Source: Exiguobacterium chiriqhucha RW-2 (GTDB taxonomy: Bacteria > Bacillota > Bacilli > Exiguobacteriales > Exiguobacteriaceae). Taken from it: DNA of 64,000 nucleotides. This document shows positions 1-8,175 of this stretch, piece by piece. The number at the start of each line of letters is the position of its first letter. The first letter of the stretch is position 1. The stretch lies in the NCBI RefSeq assembly GCF_000416965.1, contig NZ_ATCL01000014.1, positions 434,001 through 498,000 on the forward strand, in the 5' to 3' direction. Under the pieces are notes generated by a model. It made no database searches. It saw only the letters and a list, made by a program, of their open reading frames with translations, and was not told where the DNA came from. The translations under genes and the position numbers were made by a program.

Positions 1-977
1 TCTTATCGAGTTTGGATGCGGGAGACACGTACAACTATTCCCCACCTAAAACGGACAAGTTGACCAAATCTAGACTCGTCGGTACACGTATTGAAACAGG
101 ACCGGTTCGTCAGACGCTTCATTTGGATTATGAGCTCACAGTTCCGACCGGCCTTGATCCGTCTCGTCTGACCGGGACTGACGAAACGGTGACTCTCTCA
201 ATCCTGACAAAGGCCACGCTCTATCAAGGAGACCCGTTGATTCGTTTCGAGACAACTATCAATAACACGGCAAAAGATCACAAACTGCGTGTCGCCTTTA
301 AAACGGGTACGTGTGATCGAACGATTGCGGATACGGCTTTTGATTGGAACGAACGGATGACGTTACGAGACAAGCAGTTCGATGCTAAACGGAATGAAGA
401 ATCTGTCATGGCGCAAGCACCGACATATTCATTCGTACAGGCGAACGATTTTACCCTCATTCATCGTGGACTTCAAGAGTACGAGGTGAGTACGTATGAG
501 GGCGAGGATGTGGTCGAATTGACGATGCTCCGAGCGGTCGGTTGGCTGTCACGTCGCGATTTACGGACACGTGGAAACGGGGCAGGCCCTGGATTTGAAG
601 TACCAGGTGCGCAGTGCCTACGGACAGACACGTTTGAATACGCGCTTCTATTGAATCGACAAGAAGAGACGGAAACGCACATCACTTCATTCCGTCGCCG
701 ACCAATCGTGCATCAAACACGTGCGACGAATGCACGCCAGTGGTTCTCATTAGAGGGAGCTGTATTTTCAAGTGTGACGGGTGTCGCGCCTAATGTGACC
801 GATATTCGAGTGTTCAATCCGACCAACGAGAGCGTACCGGTACGTTTGATGTTCGAACAAGCGGTACAATTGGAACGAGTAACGTTGGCAGGAGAGGTCG
901 CGGAACGGATCGACTCGGAATTTTGGATGTGTCCGAAAGAGTTGATGACGATTCGTGTGACGAGCGAAGAGAAATAG
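1..977 (+). CDS. GH38 alpha-mannosidase, C-terminal part (5' truncated by window edge)
   Basis: The reading frame is open to the left edge, so this is the last ~325 residues of a longer protein. It begins with DAGDTYNYSPP and later has RAVGWLSRRDL and GPGFEVPGAQC. These are blocks I associate with the C-terminal beta-rich part of bacterial GH38 alpha-mannosidases and mannosylglycerate hydrolases. The catalytic N-terminal domain lies outside the window. The enzyme would release alpha-mannose from glycans in the cytoplasm. It is followed after 23 bp by a ROK/RpiR fusion, then DUF4127 and nanE, which suggests a mannose/amino-sugar glycan operon. The family call is fairly firm; substrate and catalytic competence cannot be judged here. 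Confidence 0.8.
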   Translation, partial: LSSLDAGDTYNYSPPKTDKLTKSRLVGTRIETGPVRQTLHLDYELTVPTGLDPSRLTGTDETVTLSILTKATLYQGDPLIRFETTINNTAKDHKLRVAFKTGTCDRTIADTAFDWNERMTLRDKQFDAKRNEESVMAQAPTYSFVQANDFTLIHRGLQEYEVSTYEGEDVVELTMLRAVGWLSRRDLRTRGNGAGPGFEVPGAQCLRTDTFEYALLLNRQEETETHITSFRRRPIVHQTRATNARQWFSLEGAVFSSVTGVAPNVTDIRVFNPTNESVPVRLMFEQAVQLERVTLAGEVAERIDSEFWMCPKELMTIRVTSEEK

Positions 978-1000
978 AATTTAGTGAAGAAGGTGAAAAG

Positions 1001-2659
1001 ATGAGAAAATTCGTAGCGCTCGACATTGGCGGGTCGTTCATCAAATACGGGGTACTGACGGAAGATGCCGTCTTTCTGGAAAAGCATGAGAGTGTGACCG
1101 AAGCAAGTCGGGGCGGGGCGCATATCATTGAAAAAGTGACTGCTTTCATTCGGGACTTGCAGACACGACACGATGTCCAAGGGATTTGTATTTCAACGGC
1201 TGGACAGGTTGATTCAAAAGAAGGCGTCGTCGTCTATGCTTCAAAGCTCATTCCGGATTATACGGGGACACGCCTAAAGGATGAACTCGAGTCGACGTTC
1301 AGTTTACCGGTCGAGGTGGAAAATGATGTGAACTGTGCCGGTCTCGCAGAGTCTTGGATTGGAAGCGGAAAAGGAGCCAAAAGCTTGTTCTGTCTGACGA
1401 TTGGAACAGGGATTGGTGGCAGCTATATCCTCGATAACAAACTTCATACCGGCTATAGCTTTAGCGGCGGAGAGATTGGCTATATTCCGATTGAAGGCTA
1501 TGCATTTGAAGAACTCGCCTCGACGCGTGTCTTGATTGAACGTGTCGAAGCCCGGACCGAGAAGACGGGATTGAACGGGAAAGACGTCTTCGAGATGGCG
1601 CACGCGGGCGAAAAAGTGGCGATTGAGGAAATCGACCGTCTTGTCTACTACTTGTCGAAAGGGATTGCGACCGTCACTTATATGATGAATCCTGAGAAAA
1701 TAATCATCGGTGGCGGAATCACTGCCCAAAAGGACTATCTCTATCCACGGATCATGAAGCAGCTTGCGGCTGATATCATTCCGGCTATCTTAGAGAAAAC
1801 GACTATCGAGATTGCCCGCAACTTGAACAATGCCGGAATGCTCGGCGCGCTTCGTCACTTCTTGTTGCAAGAGTCGATGCGACCGCTGCGGAGCATCACG
1901 ACCATCATCGAGTCAAATCATCATCGGTTCACGAAGCGAGAGCAGCTCGTCGCTGATTTCGTGATTCAAAATCTCGAGGCGGTACCGAATAAGACAATCA
2001 CGGAAATGTCGCGTCAAATCAACGTATCCGAAGCAACAATCACCCGCTTCTGTCAGAAGCTTGAATTTGGTTCGTACAATAAGTTACGTTTGCTCGCGAA
2101 AGAAGCGACTGTCAGCAATCGGTATTACGGTCCATCCAATATCGATGGATTGGATGACATCAATGAGGCTTACTTCATGATGATGAAGAAATATGAGTCG
2201 CTTTACGATCAAAAATCGATGAACCGTTTGAAGGAAGTGCTCGAATCGACCAATCAAGTCGTCCTATATGGCACAGATGAGTGGTCGCCATTGCTACCAG
2301 CCATCAAGATGAAGCTGCTGGAGTTTGGCGTGATGACCGACGCCTTCTCAGGGGCACAAGCGATTTCTTTATCCAAACGGGCGATTCGACCGGAGACGCT
2401 CGTAATTGGACTCAGTCGAGACGGATACAGCGAGGACGTCGTCGAAGGACTGGCCCATGCGAAACGACTTGGTGCCGTAACGGTTGGTTTGTCGACACAA
2501 AGTGATTCACCGCTATTCTCCGTGTCAGACATCCGATTGACTGTCCCTTCGACCGAGAGCGTCAATGTGACGTCGATTGGAGAAGTGGCTTTATTCTATC
2601 TCTTTGATGTCATCACGCATGCGGTTCGCACAGAAGAACCAAGCAGCGAAATTGTGTGA
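1001..2659 (+). CDS. ROK-family sugar kinase fused to RpiR-type HTH/SIS regulator
   Basis: The start is placed at the ATG at 1001, after AGAAGGTGAAAAG; the open frame runs upstream to 923 without a ribosome site. The product is 552 residues. The N-terminal ~290 residues form a ROK kinase: phosphate loop ALDIGGSFIKYG, catalytic Asp in VENDVNCAG, and second glycine loop TIGTGIGGS. The usual zinc CxCGxxGC motif is absent and the GEIGH histidine is Tyr (GGEIGYIP). Residues ~300-375 form an RpiR helix-turn-helix (ISVSEATITRFCQKL-like pattern). Residues ~410-545 form a SIS sugar-phosphate-binding domain. It probably phosphorylates a sugar or amino sugar and senses a phospho-sugar to control this operon. 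It sits between GH38 and DUF4127, so the regulator and kinase are made together. Fusion architecture is certain; substrate is unknown. Confidence 0.85.
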   Translation: MRKFVALDIGGSFIKYGVLTEDAVFLEKHESVTEASRGGAHIIEKVTAFIRDLQTRHDVQGICISTAGQVDSKEGVVVYASKLIPDYTGTRLKDELESTFSLPVEVENDVNCAGLAESWIGSGKGAKSLFCLTIGTGIGGSYILDNKLHTGYSFSGGEIGYIPIEGYAFEELASTRVLIERVEARTEKTGLNGKDVFEMAHAGEKVAIEEIDRLVYYLSKGIATVTYMMNPEKIIIGGGITAQKDYLYPRIMKQLAADIIPAILEKTTIEIARNLNNAGMLGALRHFLLQESMRPLRSITTIIESNHHRFTKREQLVADFVIQNLEAVPNKTITEMSRQINVSEATITRFCQKLEFGSYNKLRLLAKEATVSNRYYGPSNIDGLDDINEAYFMMMKKYESLYDQKSMNRLKEVLESTNQVVLYGTDEWSPLLPAIKMKLLEFGVMTDAFSGAQAISLSKRAIRPETLVIGLSRDGYSEDVVEGLAHAKRLGAVTVGLSTQSDSPLFSVSDIRLTVPSTESVNVTSIGEVALFYLFDVITHAVRTEEPSSEIV

Positions 2660-2668
2660 GGTGAGCTG

Positions 2669-4177
2669 ATGCGAATTTTATATGTACCGATCGATGAACG
2701 ACCTTGTAATGTCGACGTGGTCGAGCGCATCGTCAGCGTGACAGATGAAGTAGAGCTGGTGATGCCTCCGAAAGAACAATTCGGCTATAAAAAGCAGGCG
2801 GCGGACTACGAGGAGCTTCGCAAGTGGGTGTCGAGTGCACCGCCTTGCGAAGCGCTCGTGCTCAGCGCAGACATGCTATGCTACGGCGGGTTACTTCCGT
2901 CTCGCTTGCATCATTTAACGGAGGAAGACCGCGAGCGATTCATCGGTTGGTTACGTTCGCTACGCGCGACTACTGATGTGCCGCTCTACGTGGCGACGAT
3001 GATTATGCGGACCCCGAAGTACAGCTCGGACGATGAAGAACCAGATTATTATGGCGTATATGGCGCGGAGATTTATCGACGGGCATTTTTACAGGACAAG
3101 CAGACACGAGATGGTTTGACGGAAATAGAACAAGACGAATTGAAGTCGTTGGAGCAGTTGATTCCGTCCGAATATATTGAAGATTATGAGACGAGACGGG
3201 CGTTCAATCGCTCGATCAATCATGCGCTCATTCAACTCGTCGAGGAAGGAACCATTGACCGGCTGTTCATTCCCCAAGATGACAGCGCGGAATATGGGTA
3301 CACCGCAATCGATCAAACCGATGTACTTCGTGCTATCAGTGAGCGTCGTGTCTTCGAACGTGTCCACATGTATCCAGGCGCAGACGAAGTCGGGGCAACG
3401 ATGGTCGGTCGAGCGTATCTCGATCAGACTGGAGTCCGTCCTAAAATCTATCCGATTTGGAGCAGTACGCTCGGACCGACGCTCATCCCGATGTATGAAG
3501 ATCGCCCGTTTTCGGAGAGCATGAAAGCACATATCGATGCAATCGGCATGCGTCTCGTGACTACAGTCGAAGAGGCGGACATTGTGTTGGCCTATAACGT
3601 CCCAGGTCGTGTGATGCAAGAGTCGTGGGACCAAGAAAAGCGTGACGTGACCTACACTAGTTTTCGGCATTTACCGACGTTTATCTCGAACATTGAGCGT
3701 GCGCTTGAAAGCGGGAAACGTGTGATTGTCGCGGACAGCGCATATGCCAACGGGGGAGACGCTGAACTCGTCATATGGTTGGATGAACGACGACTGCTTG
3801 AACGAATCGATTCCTATAAAGGATGGAACACGAACTGTAATACGCTAGGGACGACGTTGGCCCAAGGGATATTCGCTCAAAGTGGAAAACAGGAGCGAAT
3901 TCGAGAAAACGTACTCTATCATCTACTCGACGATTTCGTGTATCAATCGATTGTCCGGATGAAGATGGTTGAAGCGGTGTTGCCGTCTTATGGAGCGAAT
4001 TACTTTGATTTACAGGACGAGGCGACTGCTATTTCGATGGAACGTGATCGTCAAATGAAAGAAGCGGCGCGTGCCATATTCAAACACTCTTTCCAAGAAA
4101 AACTGGAGTTTCAGACGTCCGCTCCTTGGAATCGAATGTTTGAATGCCGTTTGCACTTAAAGGAGGAACGTATATGA
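2669..4177 (+). CDS. DUF4127 family protein
   Basis: 502 residues, starting MRILYVPIDERPCN after GAGGTGAGCTG, 9 bp behind the ROK/RpiR gene. The start and the motifs PKYSSDDEEPDYY, IPQDDSAEYGY and YPGADEVGATMVGRAYLD match my memory of the DUF4127 family. There is no signal peptide or membrane segment, so it is probably cytosolic. DUF4127 has no assigned reaction that I know of. The position between GH38/ROK and nanE suggests a step in glycan or amino-sugar breakdown. Its stop codon overlaps the nanE start (ATGATGA), implying translational coupling. Family confident, function unknown. Confidence 0.75.
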   Translation: MRILYVPIDERPCNVDVVERIVSVTDEVELVMPPKEQFGYKKQAADYEELRKWVSSAPPCEALVLSADMLCYGGLLPSRLHHLTEEDRERFIGWLRSLRATTDVPLYVATMIMRTPKYSSDDEEPDYYGVYGAEIYRRAFLQDKQTRDGLTEIEQDELKSLEQLIPSEYIEDYETRRAFNRSINHALIQLVEEGTIDRLFIPQDDSAEYGYTAIDQTDVLRAISERRVFERVHMYPGADEVGATMVGRAYLDQTGVRPKIYPIWSSTLGPTLIPMYEDRPFSESMKAHIDAIGMRLVTTVEEADIVLAYNVPGRVMQESWDQEKRDVTYTSFRHLPTFISNIERALESGKRVIVADSAYANGGDAELVIWLDERRLLERIDSYKGWNTNCNTLGTTLAQGIFAQSGKQERIRENVLYHLLDDFVYQSIVRMKMVEAVLPSYGANYFDLQDEATAISMERDRQMKEAARAIFKHSFQEKLEFQTSAPWNRMFECRLHLKEERI

Positions 4178-4866
4178 TGGAGCAATTGAAGGGGAAGTTG
4201 ATTGTGTCATGCCAGGCATTAGAAGAAGAACCACTTCACGGTGCCGAGATTATGGCGCGAATGGCGATTGCTGCGAAAGAAGGCGGTGCAGCTGGGATTC
4301 GTGCGAATGGAATTGACGATATCAAGTCAATCAAACAAGCAGTCGATTTGCCATTGATTGGGATCATCAAACGGGAGTTCCCTGGATCATCTGTTTATAT
4401 TACACCGACACTAGAGGAAGTAGAATCACTCGTGGTAGCCGGCGTTGAAGTGATTGCCCTCGATGCCACAAATCGGGTACGACCTGATGGATCGACGATT
4501 GAATCGTTTTTCCCAATCTTGAAAGAACGCTATCCGAATCAACGCTTCATGGCGGATTGTGCGACAATCGAAGACGCACAGCGAGCAGAGAAATTAGGGT
4601 TTGATTGCGTGGCTCCGACGCTCTTTGGCTATACAGAAGAGACGACAGGACGAAAACTGTACGAAAACGACTTTTCTTTTTTAAAAGAAATGGTGGACGC
4701 CGTCAATCTTCCTGTCATTGCGGAAGGGAACATTCTCACACCAGACCATGCTCGCCGCGTAATTGAAGCTGGAGCGTATTCAGTTGTTGTAGGCGGTGCG
4801 ATTACACGACCGCAACAAATTGCGAAGCGGTTTGTTGATGAAATGCAAAACCGGATTCTCACATAA
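4174..4866 (+). CDS. nanE: N-acetylmannosamine-6-phosphate 2-epimerase (copy 1)
   Basis: The start is set at the ATG at 4174, seven bases after a perfect AGGAGG at 4161-4166; an in-frame ATG at 4144 lacks a site. The product has 230 residues, normal for NanE. It converts ManNAc-6-P to GlcNAc-6-P in the cytoplasm. TIM-barrel landmarks are visible: SCQALEEEPLH at the start, the catalytic-lysine strand [44 protein letters not shown] and [12 protein letters not shown]. It is the last gene of the mannosidase operon and overlaps the DUF4127 stop codon by four bases. A second nanE lies at 13876-14571, linked to another RpiR regulator. Confidence 0.93.
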   Translation: MMEQLKGKLIVSCQALEEEPLHGAEIMARMAIAAKEGGAAGIRANGIDDIKSIKQAVDLPLIGIIKREFPGSSVYITPTLEEVESLVVAGVEVIALDATNRVRPDGSTIESFFPILKERYPNQRFMADCATIEDAQRAEKLGFDCVAPTLFGYTEETTGRKLYENDFSFLKEMVDAVNLPVIAEGNILTPDHARRVIEAGAYSVVVGGAITRPQQIAKRFVDEMQNRILT

Positions 4867-4871
4867 GTGAC

Positions 4872-4921
4872 AAAAAAGCACCAAGTTAGGCTAGTAAGTC
4901 AGCCTAGCATGGTGCTTTTTT
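4872..4921. terminator. Bidirectional rho-independent terminator
   Basis: An inverted repeat with outer stem AAAAAAGCACCA / TGGTGCTTTTTT and inner stem TAGGCT / AGCCTA lies between the convergent nanE and the minus-strand Ig-like gene. T-runs lie on both sides, so it can serve both. Confidence 0.9.
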
Positions 4922-4938
4922 GTAAATTCTATGTTCGT

Positions 4939-6534
4939 TTACTTAAGTGTACGTTTAACAGATGATGTTGTCGTGACACCTTCTGAGTAAGAGAGGATTG
5001 TATATGTTCCAGCGGGCAACGACCTATTAAAACGAATCTTGAATCTGCCATTGTCCTCAATTCGTTCAAAGTGGACACCTTGACCTTTTGAATTGACGAC
5101 ATACAACATCGAACCTGGCTTGGCAGATCCGGAAATTGATGTTTTCGTAAAGGTCGACACTGTCGGAGTTGTAGGACGCACCGCGTCGCCATCCCCGACT
5201 AGCGAATTATACTGATAAGTTGCATAGCCATCTTTTTCAACAAACACCCCATACTCTTCAAAACGTTTGAGTGGCTTGGTGAAGCTGAACGTATGGTACC
5301 CGTTTACACTTTTAATCAGCTTGCCATCTGCGTATTCGGACCAGACTGAGACGTTTGCATCTTTGGGATACGTCCGTACCGTCACAGTACGTGTGTCAAT
5401 GGTCGGGAAAAACGAATAAGCACTGCGGTCAAAATCAATACTGACTAGCGGTCGCGGAAGTTTATAGTTATCAAATTCATCGCTTCTCACCCCATCACTC
5501 AACGTCGACACAAGGACTTTCCCTTTTGTAGTCTTCGCGACGAGGTAAATCGCATCATATGGACTATCAAAGCGTTGAAGTGTTTTCAAAGAGAATTGAT
5601 AACGGTCATCTTTTTTCATTTTTGTAGCACCTAAGTATTTCGTATGGGTCAGATAAGGTGCGCCGCTGGATACTTTCGTTGTTTTCCCCATGTACAGTTC
5701 ATACTGAATGAATTCTTTTTGACGATCAACTTCGGACGAGAACCAGTGAAGCTGTCCCAACAATTCATTGCTCCACTTTGCCTTGTTATCAATCGTGAGT
5801 TCTGCGTGTTGTTTAAATGATTGGTGATGATTAAATAGTGAAATCGTTTGGGGTTTGGTTGAGCGATATTTTCCTTTGTATGTCCACACTCTGACGGATA
5901 CGGCCTGCTTTGGTTGTTGAGTTAGCGGATAATACCCGATATCTTTATAGTCTTTCATTGGGAGTACCTGAACGACATTAGAGTCAATGGTTTTTCCTTT
6001 TGCGTCCACGTATTGAAGAAGAATGCCATCGCCTTTGTAGTCAACGAAAAGATGCTCTTTATCTTTCCAAAGTTGATTAGGCGGAGCGACTGTTGAGTGT
6101 GACTTGAATGAACTACTTGTGGCTCGATCAATCATGTCGATACGAAGGCCATAATCGTGACTTTGTAAAGAATGATGGATTTGGCCGCCACTCGGGAGAC
6201 TAGGAAGAGTAAATTTATAAGCGCTTCGACCTCGTGTCGCTGCCTTTACTTTATGTCGTGTTTTTCCAGCCCGATCGATATATGTTAAGTGATGCGCCAG
6301 TTTGCCGTAAGTGGACTCATAGAATTGATCATTTCCTTTTACATTTAAAATGACCTCTTGTTTAACATAGTGCGGACGTAAATCTGTATCTTTCGTTGTA
6401 GACGTAAACGAAAATGGATAACTATCATTATTGAAGTTTAGCGCTTCATCAGGTGAATAGGCGTTCGCTTGTGTTGGAGTGAGAATCAACATAGAGCTCA
6501 CGGCGAATAGAGCGGTTTTCTGAATAAATTTCAT
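4939..6534 (-). CDS. Secreted protein with C-terminal Ig-like domain, function unknown
   Basis: 531 residues. The N-terminus MKFIQKTALFAVSSMLIL...TQANA-YS is a typical Sec signal peptide with cleavage near residue 26. No sortase motif or transmembrane anchor is seen, so the protein is probably released or wall-associated. The last ~80 residues (TKTSISGSAKPGS, DNGRFKIRF, LPAGTYTILSYSEG) resemble a bacterial Ig/Big-type beta-sandwich such as those of surface proteins. The middle is beta-rich, charged and unassigned. The ribosome site AAGGGAG is 11 bases from the ATG. It is monocistronic and convergent with nanE. I do not recognise a catalytic domain. Confidence 0.7.
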   Translation of the reverse strand: MKFIQKTALFAVSSMLILTPTQANAYSPDEALNFNNDSYPFSFTSTTKDTDLRPHYVKQEVILNVKGNDQFYESTYGKLAHHLTYIDRAGKTRHKVKAATRGRSAYKFTLPSLPSGGQIHHSLQSHDYGLRIDMIDRATSSSFKSHSTVAPPNQLWKDKEHLFVDYKGDGILLQYVDAKGKTIDSNVVQVLPMKDYKDIGYYPLTQQPKQAVSVRVWTYKGKYRSTKPQTISLFNHHQSFKQHAELTIDNKAKWSNELLGQLHWFSSEVDRQKEFIQYELYMGKTTKVSSGAPYLTHTKYLGATKMKKDDRYQFSLKTLQRFDSPYDAIYLVAKTTKGKVLVSTLSDGVRSDEFDNYKLPRPLVSIDFDRSAYSFFPTIDTRTVTVRTYPKDANVSVWSEYADGKLIKSVNGYHTFSFTKPLKRFEEYGVFVEKDGYATYQYNSLVGDGDAVRPTTPTVSTFTKTSISGSAKPGSMLYVVNSKGQGVHFERIEDNGRFKIRFNRSLPAGTYTILSYSEGVTTTSSVKRTLK

Positions 6535-6669
6535 TTAGGTTAGTACTCCCTTAAGGTTTTATATTTACTATAGCCAATCGTATACAAGAAAAGTGATGAG
6601 AATCTTTAAACATGGTAACCGATTTTTGATTTACAGCTTCAAATACTATTTTTTTATAGTTATACATGG

Positions 6670-8175
6670 TTAGTACTCACCGCTAAGTTTCTTCCATTCT
6701 TGCTCAAGGTGGGCATCGACTGCTTTCCAGTCGTACACGTCTTTCCCGAGAACGTGCTTCAACTCTTGCATCGAGGCGAACGCGAAGCGGCTCCAGGCGA
6801 CGTAGTTCAAGCGCGTCGCAAATAAAATCGGGACGTTGCCACTTCGGATATAGGCGTCCATTCCATCGGTCAGGCATAGCGCACCGTGACCGACGAGCAA
6901 CATCTTCCGAAGCGTCGGTTTGTTGCCGACGGGAATCGAGGCGAGCCAGCCGTTCTTGTGATAAAACAGGCTCTTCAATCCCCAAAGCAGGCGGATGACG
7001 AGTTCGTTGAAGACGACCGGTACCGCCATGGCGACACCGTGCCGCGCATCATAGCCACTTTCGAACACTTTTGTCGAGAAGTCGGCGAACGAGAGGGTCT
7101 GTCCGTTATGCGACACTTTTCCAAAATCGGCGAATTGAAACAACTCAAAGAATGGGAGTGGGATACCGGCGCCGCGACGACCGTTGTCGTGACCGCGCAC
7201 ACCACTCGAACCCGATACGTCAGATAAGAGGTGACCGAACCAGTTGGCAAACCCGGAGAACAGTTTAGCTAGTAAGTTGCCACCTTGTAACCTTTGCGTA
7301 CCGTCTTCTTTCGGTTCGAGTCGAAGCAGTCGGCCGTCCGAGACGAAGCTCGCTTTGCCTGTGAACTGATCCAAAATCGAGAAGAATAAGCCGATGATGT
7401 CCGGAGCGTGGGCGAGCGATTTCAAATGGTGATCCGACGGACGCATATTGAGTGTCGCTTCACCCATTTTCAAATCCTGTGCGTAACGTGCGTCATAATT
7501 CACTTTAAAGCGGCGCTCCAAAAAACCGATGGCACTCGCAATCGAATCTGGTTGCTTGCGGAGGCGGGCGCCGTTCTGTTTATCCTGTTTCCAGACGAGG
7601 TTCGCGAACTTGATGACGACGTTGTCGACCTTCTCATCTGACCACTTCCCGAGTTTACTGTCCGTCGGAGAGCCGACGAAGAAACTGTCAATCAATCCAG
7701 CGACGAGACCGCTGAAGGACGCGATCATGTAGTCGTAGCGGTCACATTCTGCTTCCTTCAGCAAGAACTCTTCTTTGAACGTCGTCGCCAAATCGTGACG
7801 CTGTCGTGCCGTCAACAGATGGGCGAACGGATCGTCGAGCCCAGACACATCATGTCGCGTCGCATATGTATCGAGTTCGGCCAAATACATATCCCAAGAG
7901 ACGTCTGATACTTGGACAGGTTCCAAGTCATCGAATGTCGGGACGGCCAGCGGCGCCAATGGAGGTGCCGCTGTTTGCGGTACCTGTCCATTCATGAGTC
8001 GCATCATGTCGTCGAACAAATTGTCGAGCGCTGCCGATTGAGCATCTTGCGTCTCTTCAAGTTGATTCAAGTATCCATGGATGTCACCTAAACGTTGCTC
8101 GGCCTGTGCGGCTTGATGTTGTTGAACGAGTAATGCTTTTGCCTTATCAATGATGTCTTGTTCGGACCGGTTCAT
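6670..8175 (-). CDS. Conserved-looking protein of unknown function, second gene of a two-gene operon
   Basis: 501 residues. The first ~65 residues are charged and probably helical. From ~150 on it has several hydrophobic stretches (MIASFSGLVAGLIDSFFVG, DIIGLFFSILDQF, LLAKLFSGFANWFGHLL, FNELVIRLLWGLKSLFY), suggesting membrane association without a clean multi-pass topology. Conspicuous patterns are SDHHLKSLAHAPD, SDVSGSSGVRGHDNGRRG and RKMLLVGHGALCLTDG. No nuclease, ATPase or transferase motif was found. Its ATG overlaps the stop of the upstream TerB/PH-like gene (ATGA), so the two are translationally coupled and probably act together. I cannot name the family; it reads like an old conserved protein rather than a random ORF. 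Confidence 0.6.
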   Translation of the reverse strand: MNRSEQDIIDKAKALLVQQHQAAQAEQRLGDIHGYLNQLEETQDAQSAALDNLFDDMMRLMNGQVPQTAAPPLAPLAVPTFDDLEPVQVSDVSWDMYLAELDTYATRHDVSGLDDPFAHLLTARQRHDLATTFKEEFLLKEAECDRYDYMIASFSGLVAGLIDSFFVGSPTDSKLGKWSDEKVDNVVIKFANLVWKQDKQNGARLRKQPDSIASAIGFLERRFKVNYDARYAQDLKMGEATLNMRPSDHHLKSLAHAPDIIGLFFSILDQFTGKASFVSDGRLLRLEPKEDGTQRLQGGNLLAKLFSGFANWFGHLLSDVSGSSGVRGHDNGRRGAGIPLPFFELFQFADFGKVSHNGQTLSFADFSTKVFESGYDARHGVAMAVPVVFNELVIRLLWGLKSLFYHKNGWLASIPVGNKPTLRKMLLVGHGALCLTDGMDAYIRSGNVPILFATRLNYVAWSRFAFASMQELKHVLGKDVYDWKAVDAHLEQEWKKLSGEY

